64,000 nt of DNA from Colwellia hornerae (lineage in GTDB: Bacteria > Pseudomonadota > Gammaproteobacteria > Enterobacterales > Alteromonadaceae), in the NCBI RefSeq assembly GCF_007954355.1, contig NZ_VOLR01000021.1, positions 17,069-81,068 on the forward strand. Reading direction: 5' to 3'. Below are positions 45,773 through 58,779 of this stretch, piece by piece. Both the position numbers and the translations under genes were made by a program. The stretch's first letter is position 1. Each line of letters opens with the position of its first letter. The notes under the pieces were generated by a model, which was given only the letters and a program-made list of their open reading frames with translations, ran no database searches and had not been told where the DNA came from.

Positions 45773-47101
45773 TTATAAAAATAGTTTCAATAAACGGTCT
45801 ATTTGAGCCATTCTTAATTTTTTTAACAATTTTTTAGGTTTTTCTGGGTATTGATCTTGGGATTCGAGTTGCAAGTAACTGGTAATTAATTGCGTATGTT
45901 GATTAATAACGGTGAGTTCTTCTGTGAGCGTAGGCAATAATTTTTGCTTGGCATCATCAATTAATAAACCATTTTCTAGATCTAAGCCCCAAGCCCGTGG
46001 GTTAAGATTATTGCCGGTCAAGATATGCCAGCGCTCATCAGCAACTATGCCTTTCAAATGAAAACTATTACTTTCGTGTTGCCATAAGCGAACGTTCAAT
46101 AGCTTGCTATCAATGTATTTTTGTTGTCTTTTCAAAAATGCTTTTAATAACGTTTCATAAATATAAGGAATAATACCTATCGTCGAAAACTTATCTTCAT
46201 CCGCAATAAAAAAGTCGTTAGCTTTTTTATCACCAATAATAATAGTGACTTCAACGCCACGCTTTAGCGCTGAGCGTAGATCTCGCATAACCGGTTTTGG
46301 TAAATTAAAATAGGGCGTAAAAATGAGTAAATTTTTCTTTGATAAGCGAATAGTTTCACGTATCTGTTGATTAAGTTGGTTTTTTCTGCGGCCAAAACCA
46401 ATCAGCGGCACAACAGATAACTCTTCTGCTGAAGATTCAGGCTGTTGAGCATAAAAGTTAAAACGTACTGTTTTTAATAGCGCTTTTAGCTTAGATATTT
46501 TATTTTTTATTTGTAATTTATTGGGTAAAGTCGCCACATTTAATTGCGGTGCAAATTCACTTTTAACAAAGGTTTGTTGAAGGAATTGACAAAAACTTTC
46601 GCACAACGCTGGTGATTGAATTTGATAATAACGGTCTAAACGATATTTTTCATCTTGGTGCAAATAAATATCATTAATACTTGCCCCTGTATAAAGTAAA
46701 GTATTATCGAAAATCATACCTTTAAAATGCCAAACGCCCATCAACTCTTTACGTTTAACCGGCACACCGTAAACGGCAATACTTTCACTGTATTGTGAGG
46801 CGACTTCAAGATAAAAATCACGATTACCTTGCCCTGATTTATCACCAATTAAGCCCCTTTGCGCGCGATGAAAATCAACAAACACTTTAATATCTAAATG
46901 AGGGTTACCTTGCTTTGCTTTATGTAGTGCATGTAACACTTGCTGACCAGCCGCATCATTTTGTAAATATAATGCAGTGATATAAATACGTGATTGCGCA
47001 CTTTCGATTAATCGAATTAAGGCCGTAGCATATTGTTTTGCGCTTGACAGCACAGTAATATTTTCAGCTAAAAGAGGAATACCCGCTAATACTTTATTCA
47101 T
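45773..47101 (-). CDS. pssA: CDP-diacylglycerol-serine O-phosphatidyltransferase
   Basis: A 442-residue phospholipase D-superfamily enzyme (E. coli PssA has 451) that makes phosphatidylserine, the precursor of phosphatidylethanolamine. Both HxKxxxxD motifs are intact: HFKGMIFD near residue 124 and HLKGIVAD near residue 343, each followed by conserved YTGASIND and LTGNNLNPRAWGLDLENGL. The protein associates with the inner face of the membrane. It stands in a minus-strand run with a chemoreceptor gene, 73 bp upstream, and no clear terminator between them. Confidence 0.94.
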   Translation of the reverse strand: MNKVLAGIPLLAENITVLSSAKQYATALIRLIESAQSRIYITALYLQNDAAGQQVLHALHKAKQGNPHLDIKVFVDFHRAQRGLIGDKSGQGNRDFYLEVASQYSESIAVYGVPVKRKELMGVWHFKGMIFDNTLLYTGASINDIYLHQDEKYRLDRYYQIQSPALCESFCQFLQQTFVKSEFAPQLNVATLPNKLQIKNKISKLKALLKTVRFNFYAQQPESSAEELSVVPLIGFGRRKNQLNQQIRETIRLSKKNLLIFTPYFNLPKPVMRDLRSALKRGVEVTIIIGDKKANDFFIADEDKFSTIGIIPYIYETLLKAFLKRQQKYIDSKLLNVRLWQHESNSFHLKGIVADERWHILTGNNLNPRAWGLDLENGLLIDDAKQKLLPTLTEELTVINQHTQLITSYLQLESQDQYPEKPKKLLKKLRMAQIDRLLKLFL

Positions 47102-47174
47102 TCAGGAAATCCACTTAATTTATGAACACATTGGTTTAACGGGCAATAATACCTTATTTGTTCAAACAGTCACT

Positions 47175-49127
47175 TTATTTCGATAAGTCATCGAGTTTAA
47201 ATTGCGACAGTTGCTGAGTAAGGTGGTCGGCCAGTGTTAATAAGTTTTCACCTGCGCCAGCTGCATCTTTTGCTGATTGCATCACTAAGTCTGCGTCTTG
47301 GGCAATACTTTGGGTATTTTTTGCCATTTCTTTAACCATAACACCTTGTTGATTAACCGCAGTTGATATTTGCAAGGTTGCACCAACAATTTCGTCAACA
47401 TTATGGGTAACTTCTGTAAAAGTGGTTTTGACCAGCGTTGTTTTCTCAACACCTTGTTTAGCCATAACAACACCTTGATGCATAGCTTCAACAGAGCGAC
47501 TGGTGCCTGATTGCAACAAGGCAATAATACGTTGAATTTCGGCGGTAGAATCTTGAGTACGACTGGCTAACGTTCTAACCTCGTCAGCAACAACAGCAAA
47601 ACCACGCCCTTGCTCTCCAGCACGAGCCGCTTCAATAGCGGCATTAAGTGCCAGCAAATTGGTTTGATCGGCTATTTCTTTTATGACGTTAACAAACTGA
47701 CCAATGTCATGACTATACCCTGCCAATTCATCAATAATGCCTGCCGACGTATTAACCTCCTCTGAAATATTATTAATGGCTTGTGCCGTGTCACTGATAA
47801 TATTACGGCCTTGATTAGCGTGCTCGCTGGTTTGTTCAGTTAATTGCAGTGTCGCCGCCGTATTGTCGAAAATCACCTGTGCAGAACCACTGACTTCATT
47901 AATAGACTGCACGACATTGTGTGTATTGAGCTGTTGTTGGGCAATACTCTTTTTCATATGATCGGTAAGTTGATGAATATTGTTTGCTGATGCGCGTAAT
48001 TTACTAATGTCATCACTAAAGATAGCAAGTAACTGATGTATTTTTCTTTGCATTTGACTGAAGTTTTTAGCAATATCACCCAGTTCGTCAGCAGCGTTAA
48101 TCCTTAACTTTTGAGAAAAATTGCCGCTACCTAAATGCTCGGCAGCTTGGTTTATCGCGTTAACATTATGAATTAATGAATAATAAATCCCCATCAGTAA
48201 ATAACCGATCACCACAATAACAACCATTAATACTATCGCTAAAATCCAAAGCGTTTGCTTACTCTTATTCGTTAGCGTATGAATTCTTGTTAATAGCAGA
48301 CTATCACTGGTTTTTAATAAGCTTTCCGTTAATTGATAAACAGTACCGGCTAACTGAGTGTTTTGCTGTTGATTTAACGATATTCTATCTGGGTCAATCA
48401 TTTGTTGATGTAACGTTTGCTGATATTTATCAAGTTGCAGATTAAAATCAACGTGTTTAGGTAAATACCGCGATAATTCATCATGAGCAACACGCTTAAG
48501 CTGAAGGGTAGTTTTATCGAGTTGTACTTGTAATTCATCCAGGCGCTTATCAAGCGCGACAACTAAGGTGTAATTTTCTGCATCAAAGCCATTGCTAATA
48601 ATTTGAGCACTGATTGATTCAGTCCTTTTTAAATATTCTAATAAGGCGGGAATTCGTTGGCTACTTGCCTCAGCTAAATAAAAGGCTATCGCATCATTTT
48701 CTCTGGATAAGCCACTCAAAGCAGCAAGGCGTTCTCGAATCGATAAGCTTTGCTCGTAAATCGTTTGGTAACCTTCTGTTTGAAAAGTGTCTTTATTGTC
48801 GAGTAAGCTTTGCCAAGCCTGTAGTAATCCAGAGCTTGAAATATCAGTAGGTAAAGTTAATTGTGAAATTTTATTGGTAACAGCACTCGAGTGAACTTGC
48901 TGAAGGCGACTATCGGCTATCGCTTGCTCTAGTGTTACAGCTTGCTGTATTTGTGTTAGCCCAATTAATTGCTCTTCATGCTGGGTTATCAAAGCACTTT
49001 GCTCTTGAACTATCCACCATGATCCCAGGAAAACAGGCAGAAAAAACATACCGGCTAAAAGGATAAATTTCGCTTTAAAACGTAAAGCATTAGAAAGTGA
49101 GATTGCAGGTTTAAGAAATGCAGACAT
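47175..49127 (-). CDS. Methyl-accepting chemotaxis protein
   Basis: A 650-residue chemoreceptor. The first membrane helix (about residues 20-42) is followed by a long helical periplasmic domain (to about 285), a second helix (about 287-310), HAMP (to about 365) and the signalling coil with tip [20 protein letters not shown] and [20 protein letters not shown]. The periplasmic part is alpha-helical with many Gln and Leu, as in large helical-bundle sensors; its ligand is unknown. There is no haem motif, unlike the receptor at about 32 kb. No che genes lie nearby. Confidence 0.88.
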   Translation of the reverse strand: MSAFLKPAISLSNALRFKAKFILLAGMFFLPVFLGSWWIVQEQSALITQHEEQLIGLTQIQQAVTLEQAIADSRLQQVHSSAVTNKISQLTLPTDISSSGLLQAWQSLLDNKDTFQTEGYQTIYEQSLSIRERLAALSGLSRENDAIAFYLAEASSQRIPALLEYLKRTESISAQIISNGFDAENYTLVVALDKRLDELQVQLDKTTLQLKRVAHDELSRYLPKHVDFNLQLDKYQQTLHQQMIDPDRISLNQQQNTQLAGTVYQLTESLLKTSDSLLLTRIHTLTNKSKQTLWILAIVLMVVIVVIGYLLMGIYYSLIHNVNAINQAAEHLGSGNFSQKLRINAADELGDIAKNFSQMQRKIHQLLAIFSDDISKLRASANNIHQLTDHMKKSIAQQQLNTHNVVQSINEVSGSAQVIFDNTAATLQLTEQTSEHANQGRNIISDTAQAINNISEEVNTSAGIIDELAGYSHDIGQFVNVIKEIADQTNLLALNAAIEAARAGEQGRGFAVVADEVRTLASRTQDSTAEIQRIIALLQSGTSRSVEAMHQGVVMAKQGVEKTTLVKTTFTEVTHNVDEIVGATLQISTAVNQQGVMVKEMAKNTQSIAQDADLVMQSAKDAAGAGENLLTLADHLTQQLSQFKLDDLSK

Positions 49128-49251
49128 AATTACTCTTATTTTTATAGGTCAACGTTATGCGAATGTAGCTAAGCATAACAGTTGACCATAAAGGGAGTTG
49201 CTTTCTTTCAATTATTATTTATATCTTCCACCCGTCGGCAAACACTTAATA

Positions 49252-51324
<2,073 letters not shown>

Positions 51325-51458
51325 TCACTTTTTCGGGATTATTTTTATGGTCAAACCAGTTATTATCATTATAAAGTAGACGTTTATAACGATAAATTCA
51401 AGTACTATTTTGACAGCTGTCAGATCAAAAATATATTTACTAAAAATTTCAAGCTAGT

Positions 51459-51953
51459 ATGCTGAGTATGATGAAAAAACAGAAAATAATTAACGATATC
51501 CTTGCTTATTTATCAGCAGAGTTATTCGCGATAAAAACGGCAGCAAATAATGCTCATTTAGCCGCCACTGATGATCAGTCAGTAGCAGAAACGCAATACG
51601 ACACACTTGCCATAGAGGCAAGTTATTTAGCTGAAGGACAATCTCGACGGGTCCATGATATTCAACAAGCCGAACAAGCGATTGAACAATTTGTTATTCA
51701 CGACTTTGATAAGAAAATGCCGATCTCTTTAGGCGCCTTAGTACAAATAACACAAGAAAAATGCGGAGATAAATGGTTTTTTATTGCGCCGGCAGCAGGA
51801 GGTTTTCGAGGTGTATTAAATAGAAAACCCTATACCGTTATTACACCAAACTCACCGATGGCAATGGCATTAATGGGTAAGTTTATTGATGATGACGTTG
51901 CGTTACTAATCGGCACTAATAAACAATACCACGAGGTCATTGCCGTGTATTAA
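51459..51953 (+). CDS. GreA/GreB C-terminal-domain family protein
   Basis: A 164-residue protein (start uncertain among three nearby ATGs). The N-terminal 70 residues are helical and Ala-rich, as a coiled coil of the Gre family would be (AETQYDTLAIEASYLAEGQ). The C-terminal 80 residues (ALVQITQEKCGDKWFFIAPA, ITPNSPMAMALMGKFIDDDV) match the FKBP-like GreA/GreB C-terminal domain. The charge pattern of the Gre coiled-coil tip is not clear, so RNA-cleavage stimulation is unproven. It may be an anti-GreA or a Gfh-like regulator that binds RNA polymerase. Confidence 0.65.
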   Translation: MLSMMKKQKIINDILAYLSAELFAIKTAANNAHLAATDDQSVAETQYDTLAIEASYLAEGQSRRVHDIQQAEQAIEQFVIHDFDKKMPISLGALVQITQEKCGDKWFFIAPAAGGFRGVLNRKPYTVITPNSPMAMALMGKFIDDDVALLIGTNKQYHEVIAVY

Positions 51954-52029
51954 TAGCTAGAGGTTAAACGATTTTTAGCTGCTGAACTTGCCTACATGGA
52001 TGCAAGCAAGTTCAGGGTAAGCTTTATGA

Positions 52030-53394
52030 CTAGGGATTCAAGGCCGCTTTGATATCAGCCAAGTTCACTACTTTCTCATCAACCTTGAGGTAAACTACCG
52101 ATTCTTCTTGCACCAATATCGCTTCAATAACCCCAGGTAACTCAATTAATTTTTCCGCGACTTCATTGGCTTTTTCTTCACAATCAATACTTGTCGTAAA
52201 GGTATAACTTTTTGATTTTTGCAGTGGTTTCATGCTTATTGCACCGAAAAACCATAATAAAGTGATCAAGGACATGACTAAAAATATCGCTTGTTCTCCA
52301 AATTGGCTGGCAATGATACCGCCAATAATACCACCGGTAAAAGCACCTAAAAATTGACTACTAGAGTAAATGCCCATTACGCTGCCTTTTACGCCAGCAG
52401 GGGCAATGCGTGACAAAATAGACGGCATGGTTGCTTCTAAATAATTAAAGGCAGTAAAAAACATCACCACCAATAACACTAACGTCCAAAAACCAAGCGG
52501 TAAATACCACAACAGCAGTAACGCAGCTGCCAGTAATAAAATAGCCGCCGAAAACATCTGTTTTTCTTTTTGCTTTTTAATCGCAATGATCATAAAAGGT
52601 ACCATCAAAAAGAAAGAGCCTAACAATGCAGGTAAATACAATTGCCAATGCTGCTCTAGCGCTAAACCACTAGCAACAAACTGTTTAGGTAAAGTAATGA
52701 AACAAGCCGTTAAGGCCATATGAAGAATAAATACCCCCCAATTTAAACGCGACAGTTCAGGGTTACGAATCAGCTTACTGAGTTGCTCTGGTAAGGCGAC
52801 ACTATCGCCCTTGGGCGCTTTATTTACTGAATTTGGTACCATGAACTGAATCATAACCATGGCTAAAATGGTTAATATTGCGGTAAACCAAAACAAACCA
52901 CTAAGACCAAACGCTTGCGCTACTATAGGGCCAAAAACCATAGCGAGAGTAAATGATAAGCCAATAAACATACCAATAGTTGCCATCACTTTCGGTCGTT
53001 GTTCTTCTCGACTCAAATCTGCGGCCAATGCTAATACCGCACTGGCAATAGCGCCGGTTCCTTGTAATGCACGGCCAAAAACAACACCATAAATCGTGTC
53101 AGACATCGCAGCGACAACACTACCCAAAAAGAAAATAACTAAGCCAATTAAAATAATCGGTTTTCTGCCGTATTTATCAGACAATATCCCCATAGGTATT
53201 TGTAGCATGGCTTGAGTTAGGCCATATGCTCCAATGGCTAAGCCTATCCAAATAGGACTAAAGCCGATCAGTTGTTCGCCATAAATAGCAAATACTGGCA
53301 AAATCATAAAAAGCCCAAGCATACGTAAGCCAAAAACGGCGGCTAAAGAAAATGCGGCTTTTTTCTCAATACTGTTTAAACCTGTCGTACTCAT
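52030..53394 (-). CDS. yajR: MFS transporter with C-terminal YAM domain, YajR-like
   Basis: A 454-residue protein. Twelve membrane helices (about residues 15-385) include the MFS A-motif region GILSDKYGRKPIILIG and GRALQGTGAIASAVLALAAD. The C-terminal 70 residues (SYTFTTSIDCEEKANEVAEK, LIELPGVIEAILVQEESVVY) form a ferredoxin-like YAM domain, which in E. coli YajR is joined to a drug/H+ antiporter fold. The substrate is unknown. It is divergent from uvrA across about 200 bp, an order seen in related genomes, in which ssb usually lies on the other side. Confidence 0.88.
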   Translation of the reverse strand: MSTTGLNSIEKKAAFSLAAVFGLRMLGLFMILPVFAIYGEQLIGFSPIWIGLAIGAYGLTQAMLQIPMGILSDKYGRKPIILIGLVIFFLGSVVAAMSDTIYGVVFGRALQGTGAIASAVLALAADLSREEQRPKVMATIGMFIGLSFTLAMVFGPIVAQAFGLSGLFWFTAILTILAMVMIQFMVPNSVNKAPKGDSVALPEQLSKLIRNPELSRLNWGVFILHMALTACFITLPKQFVASGLALEQHWQLYLPALLGSFFLMVPFMIIAIKKQKEKQMFSAAILLLAAALLLLWYLPLGFWTLVLLVVMFFTAFNYLEATMPSILSRIAPAGVKGSVMGIYSSSQFLGAFTGGIIGGIIASQFGEQAIFLVMSLITLLWFFGAISMKPLQKSKSYTFTTSIDCEEKANEVAEKLIELPGVIEAILVQEESVVYLKVDEKVVNLADIKAALNP

Positions 53395-53596
53395 GGGGCT
53401 CTCTATCTAACGTGTCATAAAAAAGCGAAAATTCGCGCTATAGTAGCACGACAAAGTCCTGAACAAAAACAGAGATTATTACTGATTATTGCCAAGTAAT
53501 TATGCAATAATCCTTGGTTCAAACTTTACGTGGAATAGCGATAGCGAATCTATTGGGTTTGTTCACATTCGGAGTAATTTATTAGAGTGGATATTT

Positions 53597-56446
53597 ATGA
53601 AAAATATTGAAGTACGTGGCGCTAGAACGCATAACCTTAAAAACATCAGCTTAGATATTCCCAGAGAAAAATTAGTCGTTATTACCGGACTTTCGGGCTC
53701 AGGTAAGTCTTCACTCGCTTTTGATACTTTATATGCAGAAGGACAGCGACGCTATGTCGAGTCACTTTCCGCTTACGCGCGCCAATTTTTATCAATGATG
53801 GAAAAGCCTGATGTTGATCATATCGAGGGCTTATCGCCGGCAATCTCTATCGAACAGAAATCAACATCTCATAATCCCCGCTCTACTGTGGGTACTATCA
53901 CCGAAATTTACGATTACTTACGATTGCTTTACGCCCGTGTGGGCGAGCCACGTTGCCCAACTCATCATCAGCCTTTAGCGGCACAAACAAATTCACAAAT
54001 GGTCGATAAGGTTTTAGCGCTTGAAGAAGGTACTAAAGTCATGGTACTTGCACCTGTATTGCAAGGTCGAAAAGGTGAGCATGTAAAGTTACTCGACAAC
54101 CTGGCAGCACAAGGCTATATTCGCGCTAGAATCGATGGCGAGGTCTGTGACTTATCAGATCCTCCAACGCTAGAGCTTCACAAAAAGCATACCATTGAAG
54201 TGGTTGTTGACCGCTTAAAAGTAAGAGACGATATTCAACTTCGCTTGTCCGAGTCATTTGAAACTGCATTAGGCTTAACCGCTGGTACCGCTAAAGTTGC
54301 CTTTATGGATGAACCTGACCGTGAAGAATTAATTTTTTCAGCTAATTTTGCCTGTTCAAAGTGTGGTTATAGCATGCAGGAGTTAGAGCCTCGTCTATTC
54401 TCATTCAATAACCCAGCCGGTGCTTGTAAAACCTGTGATGGTTTAGGTAATCAACAGTTTTTTGACTCTGCTCGGGTTATCACTAACCCTGAATTGAGTT
54501 TAGCCGGTGGTGCAATTCGTGGCTGGGACAAACGTAATTTTTACTATTTTCAAATGCTACAAGCACTTTCTGACCATTATAAATTTGCCCTTGATAAACC
54601 TTTTGAAAAATTATCCAAGAGTGACCAAGACCTAATCCTCCGCGGTAGTGGTAAGCAAGAAATTGAATTCAAATATATGAACGACCGTGGTGATGTCGTT
54701 ATTCGTAAGCACCCGTTTGAAGGTATAATTAATAATATGGAGCGCCGTTTCCGCGAAACAGAATCCAATGCCGTTCGTGACGAATTATCAAAATACCTAA
54801 ATAGCCAACATTGTCCTGATTGCAATGGCAGTCGTTTGCGTCTTGAAGCGCGCAATGTTTTTATTGCTAATACCCCACTAACTGATATTGCCGAGCTATC
54901 TATTTCTGACGCGCTAGCCTTTTTCGAAAACTTAAATTTATCGGGACAGAAAGCACAAATTGCCGAAAAAATTCTTAAGGAAGTTTGTGAACGCTTAGGC
55001 TTTTTAGTTAACGTTGGCTTGAATTACCTTAATTTATCACGCGCTGCTGGCACCTTATCAGGGGGTGAAGCACAACGTATTCGTTTAGCGAGCCAAATAG
55101 GTGCGGGGTTAGTTGGTGTAATGTATGTGCTAGACGAACCATCAATTGGCTTACATCAACGCGATAATGAACGTTTATTAAAAACCTTGATCCATTTACG
55201 CGATTTGGGCAATACCGTGATTGTGGTTGAACATGATGAAGACGCTATTCGTGCCGCAGATTATGTTATTGATATTGGCCCAGGGGCCGGTGTTCATGGT
55301 GGTGAAATCATTGCTCAAGGTGATGTTAATGACATTTTAGCCTGTAAAAACTCGCTAACAGGTCAATACCTTTCAGGGCGAGAAGGCATAGAGATACCAA
55401 AAGTTCGTGTTCCCTTTGATAAAAACAATGTTGTTGAACTAAAAGGTGCTACCGGTAATAATTTAAAGAATGTTGATTTAGTCATCCCCAATGGTCTAAT
55501 GACTTGTGTGACTGGTGTTTCTGGTTCAGGAAAATCGACCTTGATTAACGATACCCTCTTTAAACTTGCTCACATTGCTTTAAATGGCGCAACGACACAG
55601 GAACCGGCACCACATAAAGAAATTATTGGTTTAGACTTACTTGATAAAGTCATCGATATTGACCAAAGCCCCATTGGCAGAACACCCCGTTCAAATCCTG
55701 CAACCTATACCGGTATATTTACCGCTATTCGTGAAATTTTTGCCGCGACCCAAGAGTCACGTTCAAGAGGTTATAAACCGGGACGCTTTAGCTTTAATGT
55801 TAAAGGCGGACGTTGTGAAGCTTGTCAGGGTGATGGTTTAATCAAAGTTGAAATGCATTTCTTACCTGACGTTTACGTGCCTTGTGATGCATGTAAATCA
55901 AAACGTTATAATCGCGAAACGTTAGAAGTAAAATACAAAGGCAAGAGCATTCATGAAGTGCTAGATATGACCATTGAAGATGCGTTAACCTTTTTTTCGC
56001 CGATACCTGCTATTAATCGTAAATTACAAACATTAATGGATGTTGGGCTGAGCTACATTAAATTAGGTCAATCGGCGACTACCCTTTCAGGCGGTGAAGC
56101 GCAACGGGTTAAATTATCAAAAGAGCTATCAAAACGTGACACCGGTAAAACGCTTTATATTCTTGATGAACCCACCACAGGTTTGCATTTTCACGACATT
56201 AAACAACTAATGCATGTTATTCATCGTTTACGTGACCATGGCAATACAGTTGTGGTGATAGAGCATAACTTAGATGTGATAAAAACAGCCGATTGGATCA
56301 TTGATTTAGGCCCTGAGGGTGGCTCTGGTGGTGGAGAAATATTGGTATCTGGTACACCAGAAGATGTTGCCAAACACAAAACATCACATACCGCTCGTTT
56401 CTTAAAGCCGTTACTCGATAAGCAATCCGCTAAAAAACGAAAATAA
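53597..56446 (+). CDS. uvrA: Excinuclease ABC subunit A
   Basis: A 949-residue UvrA of normal length (E. coli 940), which recognises DNA damage with UvrB in nucleotide excision repair. Two ABC modules are visible: Walker A1 [10 protein letters not shown] and A2 [10 protein letters not shown]; signatures [11 protein letters not shown] and [11 protein letters not shown]; and Walker B elements [10 protein letters not shown] and [10 protein letters not shown]. Zinc fingers are present ([30 protein letters not shown]). The ATG chosen gives [15 protein letters not shown], the family start; an in-frame start 36 codons upstream is a false extension. No clear LexA box (CTGT-N8-ACAG) was found upstream. 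Confidence 0.97.
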   Translation: MKNIEVRGARTHNLKNISLDIPREKLVVITGLSGSGKSSLAFDTLYAEGQRRYVESLSAYARQFLSMMEKPDVDHIEGLSPAISIEQKSTSHNPRSTVGTITEIYDYLRLLYARVGEPRCPTHHQPLAAQTNSQMVDKVLALEEGTKVMVLAPVLQGRKGEHVKLLDNLAAQGYIRARIDGEVCDLSDPPTLELHKKHTIEVVVDRLKVRDDIQLRLSESFETALGLTAGTAKVAFMDEPDREELIFSANFACSKCGYSMQELEPRLFSFNNPAGACKTCDGLGNQQFFDSARVITNPELSLAGGAIRGWDKRNFYYFQMLQALSDHYKFALDKPFEKLSKSDQDLILRGSGKQEIEFKYMNDRGDVVIRKHPFEGIINNMERRFRETESNAVRDELSKYLNSQHCPDCNGSRLRLEARNVFIANTPLTDIAELSISDALAFFENLNLSGQKAQIAEKILKEVCERLGFLVNVGLNYLNLSRAAGTLSGGEAQRIRLASQIGAGLVGVMYVLDEPSIGLHQRDNERLLKTLIHLRDLGNTVIVVEHDEDAIRAADYVIDIGPGAGVHGGEIIAQGDVNDILACKNSLTGQYLSGREGIEIPKVRVPFDKNNVVELKGATGNNLKNVDLVIPNGLMTCVTGVSGSGKSTLINDTLFKLAHIALNGATTQEPAPHKEIIGLDLLDKVIDIDQSPIGRTPRSNPATYTGIFTAIREIFAATQESRSRGYKPGRFSFNVKGGRCEACQGDGLIKVEMHFLPDVYVPCDACKSKRYNRETLEVKYKGKSIHEVLDMTIEDALTFFSPIPAINRKLQTLMDVGLSYIKLGQSATTLSGGEAQRVKLSKELSKRDTGKTLYILDEPTTGLHFHDIKQLMHVIHRLRDHGNTVVVIEHNLDVIKTADWIIDLGPEGGSGGGEILVSGTPEDVAKHKTSHTARFLKPLLDKQSAKKRK

Positions 56447-56460
56447 GGATTAACAAACAA

Positions 56461-56502
56461 AAAAGGCGCGACACCAAATTGACTTGGTATATCGCGCCTT
56501 TT
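56461..56502. terminator. Intrinsic terminator of uvrA
   Basis: An 11-bp perfect outer stem (AAAAGGCGCGA with TCGCGCCTTTT) and an inner ACCAA/TTGGT stem lie 15 bp after the uvrA stop codon. A T tail follows. Strong, and able to act in both directions. Confidence 0.9.
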
Positions 56503-56550
56503 GTCGTTAAGATAGAAATACTTACTACAAAAACTATAGATAAGCATTAA

Positions 56551-57207
56551 ATGACCGAGCAACAAACACAACCTAAGTGGCAAAACCCATTCATTTACCT
56601 ACTCGCTTTTTGTAGTGGCTTTTGCATCATGGGCATTGAACTGTTAGGCGGCAGAATACTTGCGCCTTTTTTTGGCAGTAGTGTTCATATCTGGGGCAGT
56701 ATAATTACCGTGTTTATGCTGAGTTTATCGTTTGGCTACTTGGCTGGTGGTAAGCTGTCGACACAAAATGCTTCTTTGAAAAAATATGGTGTTATTTTTG
56801 TATTAGCAGGCATTACCATCTTACCCGTTGCATTATGGTCAACAACAATAATGGAAGTCATCTTCTTGAATATTGAAGATTCTCGCTATGGTTCTTTACT
56901 CGCCTGTGCCGCGCTCTTCTTTATACCCACGATTATTTTAGGGATGATCTCCCCTTACTCGGTCCGCTTATTAGTAACGGATCGAGATAAGAGCGGTCAA
57001 ATCGCGGGAAAACTATACTTTGTTTCCACACTAGGCAGCGCCTTAGGCACTATTCTTACTTCATTTTATCTGGTGCTCTTTTTTGAAGTGAATAGTATTA
57101 TTATGGTGTTTAGTTCGATATTAGCGTTATTAGGGCTGATTGCGATTGTCTTAAATAAATCGGTAAAATCGGTTAGCTTCAGTACAGTAGGTGTTGTAAA
57201 TGAGTAA
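56551..57207 (+). CDS. Membrane half of a split MFS/spermidine-synthase-like protein
   Basis: A 218-residue integral membrane protein with six predicted helices. The N-terminal helix region (CIMGIELLGGRILAPFFGSS, VHIWGSIITVFMLSLSFGYL) is that of fused MFS/spermidine synthase proteins, whose membrane domain precedes a SpeE-like domain. Here the coding stops after the membrane part and the catalytic part follows as a separate gene with an 8-bp overlap. The pair is therefore a split form, not a truncation, as both parts keep good starts and stops. Function is unproven; the membrane part may anchor or feed substrate to the enzyme. Confidence 0.7.
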   Translation: MTEQQTQPKWQNPFIYLLAFCSGFCIMGIELLGGRILAPFFGSSVHIWGSIITVFMLSLSFGYLAGGKLSTQNASLKKYGVIFVLAGITILPVALWSTTIMEVIFLNIEDSRYGSLLACAALFFIPTIILGMISPYSVRLLVTDRDKSGQIAGKLYFVSTLGSALGTILTSFYLVLFFEVNSIIMVFSSILALLGLIAIVLNKSVKSVSFSTVGVVNE

Positions 57208-58099
57208 ACTTAATTATTCAATGTTAACTATTTTTATCCTGATTTTTCTCTTTGTTAATAGTAGCAACGCGGAAGTTGTTCACCAAGAGCGTTCGTTATA
57301 TCGTAATATATTGGTTGATGATCAAGGTGATTTACGTTGTTTGAAATTCAATGTTAGAACAACTAAAACAAATCAAAGCTGCTTTTATAAAACGGCCCCT
57401 CAACGTTTAGTCTTTAATTATACAAAATTACTCTTTTCCGGTTTGTTATTAATTGAGCAGCCCAAAAGTATTCTTATTGTTGGTTTAGGTGGCGGAACTA
57501 TGTCAAACATCCTACAACAACTTTACCCAACCAGTAAAATTACCAATGTTGAAATAGACCCTGCCGTTGTAAAAGTTGCTCGGCAATATTTTGGTTTTCT
57601 CGAAAACCAAGCTGTTTCATCAGTCATACAAGATGGCAGAATTTTTATTAAACGCGCGCTGATCAGAAAACAACAATACGATTGGATAATTCTTGATGCG
57701 TTTAACGGTGATTACATTCCTGAACACTTATTAACGCAAGAGTTTTTACAAGAAGCTAAAGATTTACTTAGTCCCGAAGGTGTATTGAGCGCTAATACTT
57801 TTTCAATCAGTGATTTATATGCACATGAATCGGCTACTTATAAAGAAGTATTTGGCGATTTTTACAATGTACGTAACTATAAAAATAGTAATCGCATTAT
57901 CTTAGCTGCCAAAGGAAAACTGCCTAGTATTGAATTAATTAATCAGCGAGCAAAAAAATTACAATCACGTTTAACACCTTTCAATATTGATTTATTAAAG
58001 ATCAGCCAACAAATGACACCCATCAGTATCGAGCAAGATTGGCCCGAAAACACTAAGTTATTAACCGACCAGTTTTCGCCAGCTAACTTATTGAATTAA
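57200..58099 (+). CDS. Spermidine-synthase-like protein, catalytic half
   Basis: A 299-residue protein with a Rossmann methyltransferase-like fold. A hydrophobic segment at residues 6-22 (YSMLTIFILIFLFVNSSNA) could be a signal peptide or the last helix of the membrane module. Then LIVGLGGGTMSNIL (cofactor loop), TNVEIDPAVVKVARQY and WIILDAFNGDYIPEHLLTQE (active-site region) follow the spermidine synthase order. The usual SpeE D of the GGGDGG motif is missing, as GGGTMS replaces it, so the substrate probably differs from polyamines. It overlaps the membrane half by 8 bp. Confidence 0.72.
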   Translation: MSKLNYSMLTIFILIFLFVNSSNAEVVHQERSLYRNILVDDQGDLRCLKFNVRTTKTNQSCFYKTAPQRLVFNYTKLLFSGLLLIEQPKSILIVGLGGGTMSNILQQLYPTSKITNVEIDPAVVKVARQYFGFLENQAVSSVIQDGRIFIKRALIRKQQYDWIILDAFNGDYIPEHLLTQEFLQEAKDLLSPEGVLSANTFSISDLYAHESATYKEVFGDFYNVRNYKNSNRIILAAKGKLPSIELINQRAKKLQSRLTPFNIDLLKISQQMTPISIEQDWPENTKLLTDQFSPANLLN

Positions 58100-58150
58100 G
58101 AGGGGGAGCACTTAACTTTGTGCCCTTACCTTTAACTAATTGTTCTGCAA

Positions 58151-58639
58151 TTACTTTAAATAGCTAATACTTTGATCGGTTACACAACGAGTAAAGCTTT
58201 TTTGTCTTTCTTCTCGGCTTAAAGTTGAAATACTTGCTGTTACCATCGCCATTCTTTCTAATTTCTGCTGCGCCGGTAAACTTGATAATTGCTCAGAAAA
58301 ACAGCCTTGCAAACCATAATTCAAGGCAGTATCAGACTTTGTTGTTGCTCCCGCTAAGCAGGCTGTTAATTTTTCAGCCAGTAAATTACGGTCCATGTCT
58401 TCAACAAGTTCCTTTACTTGATAATTAGCATTACCGCTATTTTTAGCTTGGTCACAAGCAAAAAACATATCGGCAACCGCAACTATCGGTATTAAGCGCT
58501 CATGTTGAGCGCTAAAACGTAATTTAAGCCACTTATCATGCTCTAGTTGTTCTAGGGTTTTATCTGCTGAAGCATTCGCTATGCTTAATGATAAAATAAA
58601 ACCAATCAACAAGGCGCTAGTCTGTAGAAATATTCTCAT
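58151..58639 (-). CDS. Hypothetical exported protein
   Basis: Not recognised. The ATG chosen gives 162 residues and starts with a Sec signal peptide (RIFLQTSALLIGFILSLSIANA, split here as RIFLQTSALLIG and FILSLSIANA). The mature part is helical and has four cysteines, in MFFACDQAK, LTACLAG, LQGCFSEQ and FTRCVTDQ, which suggests two disulfides in the periplasm. An in-frame start 11 codons earlier is less likely. It converges with the gene to its left and diverges from the TlpA-like gene. Confidence 0.55.
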   Translation of the reverse strand: MRIFLQTSALLIGFILSLSIANASADKTLEQLEHDKWLKLRFSAQHERLIPIVAVADMFFACDQAKNSGNANYQVKELVEDMDRNLLAEKLTACLAGATTKSDTALNYGLQGCFSEQLSSLPAQQKLERMAMVTASISTLSREERQKSFTRCVTDQSISYLK

Positions 58640-58779
58640 AATTTGGTCTAAAAGGTAAAATATTACCTGCAATTTACCTTACTCATCATTAAAAATACAA
58701 TTATCGTTTTATAACTATCACACTTCACCTAATTTAATATCCGTGCTTTAATAAGAAAAACTCTGTTAAGTAAAATACT

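Noticed and set aside
51360..51382. Fur-like sequence upstream of fadH (TTATTATCATTATAA)
   Set aside because: Only about 13 of 19 positions match and the sequence is AT-rich, so it does not stand out from background.
53400..53596. LexA (SOS) box upstream of uvrA
   Set aside because: CTGAACAAAAACAG near 53459-53472 has the wrong length and lacks the CTGT-N8-ACAG pattern. I could not support SOS control.
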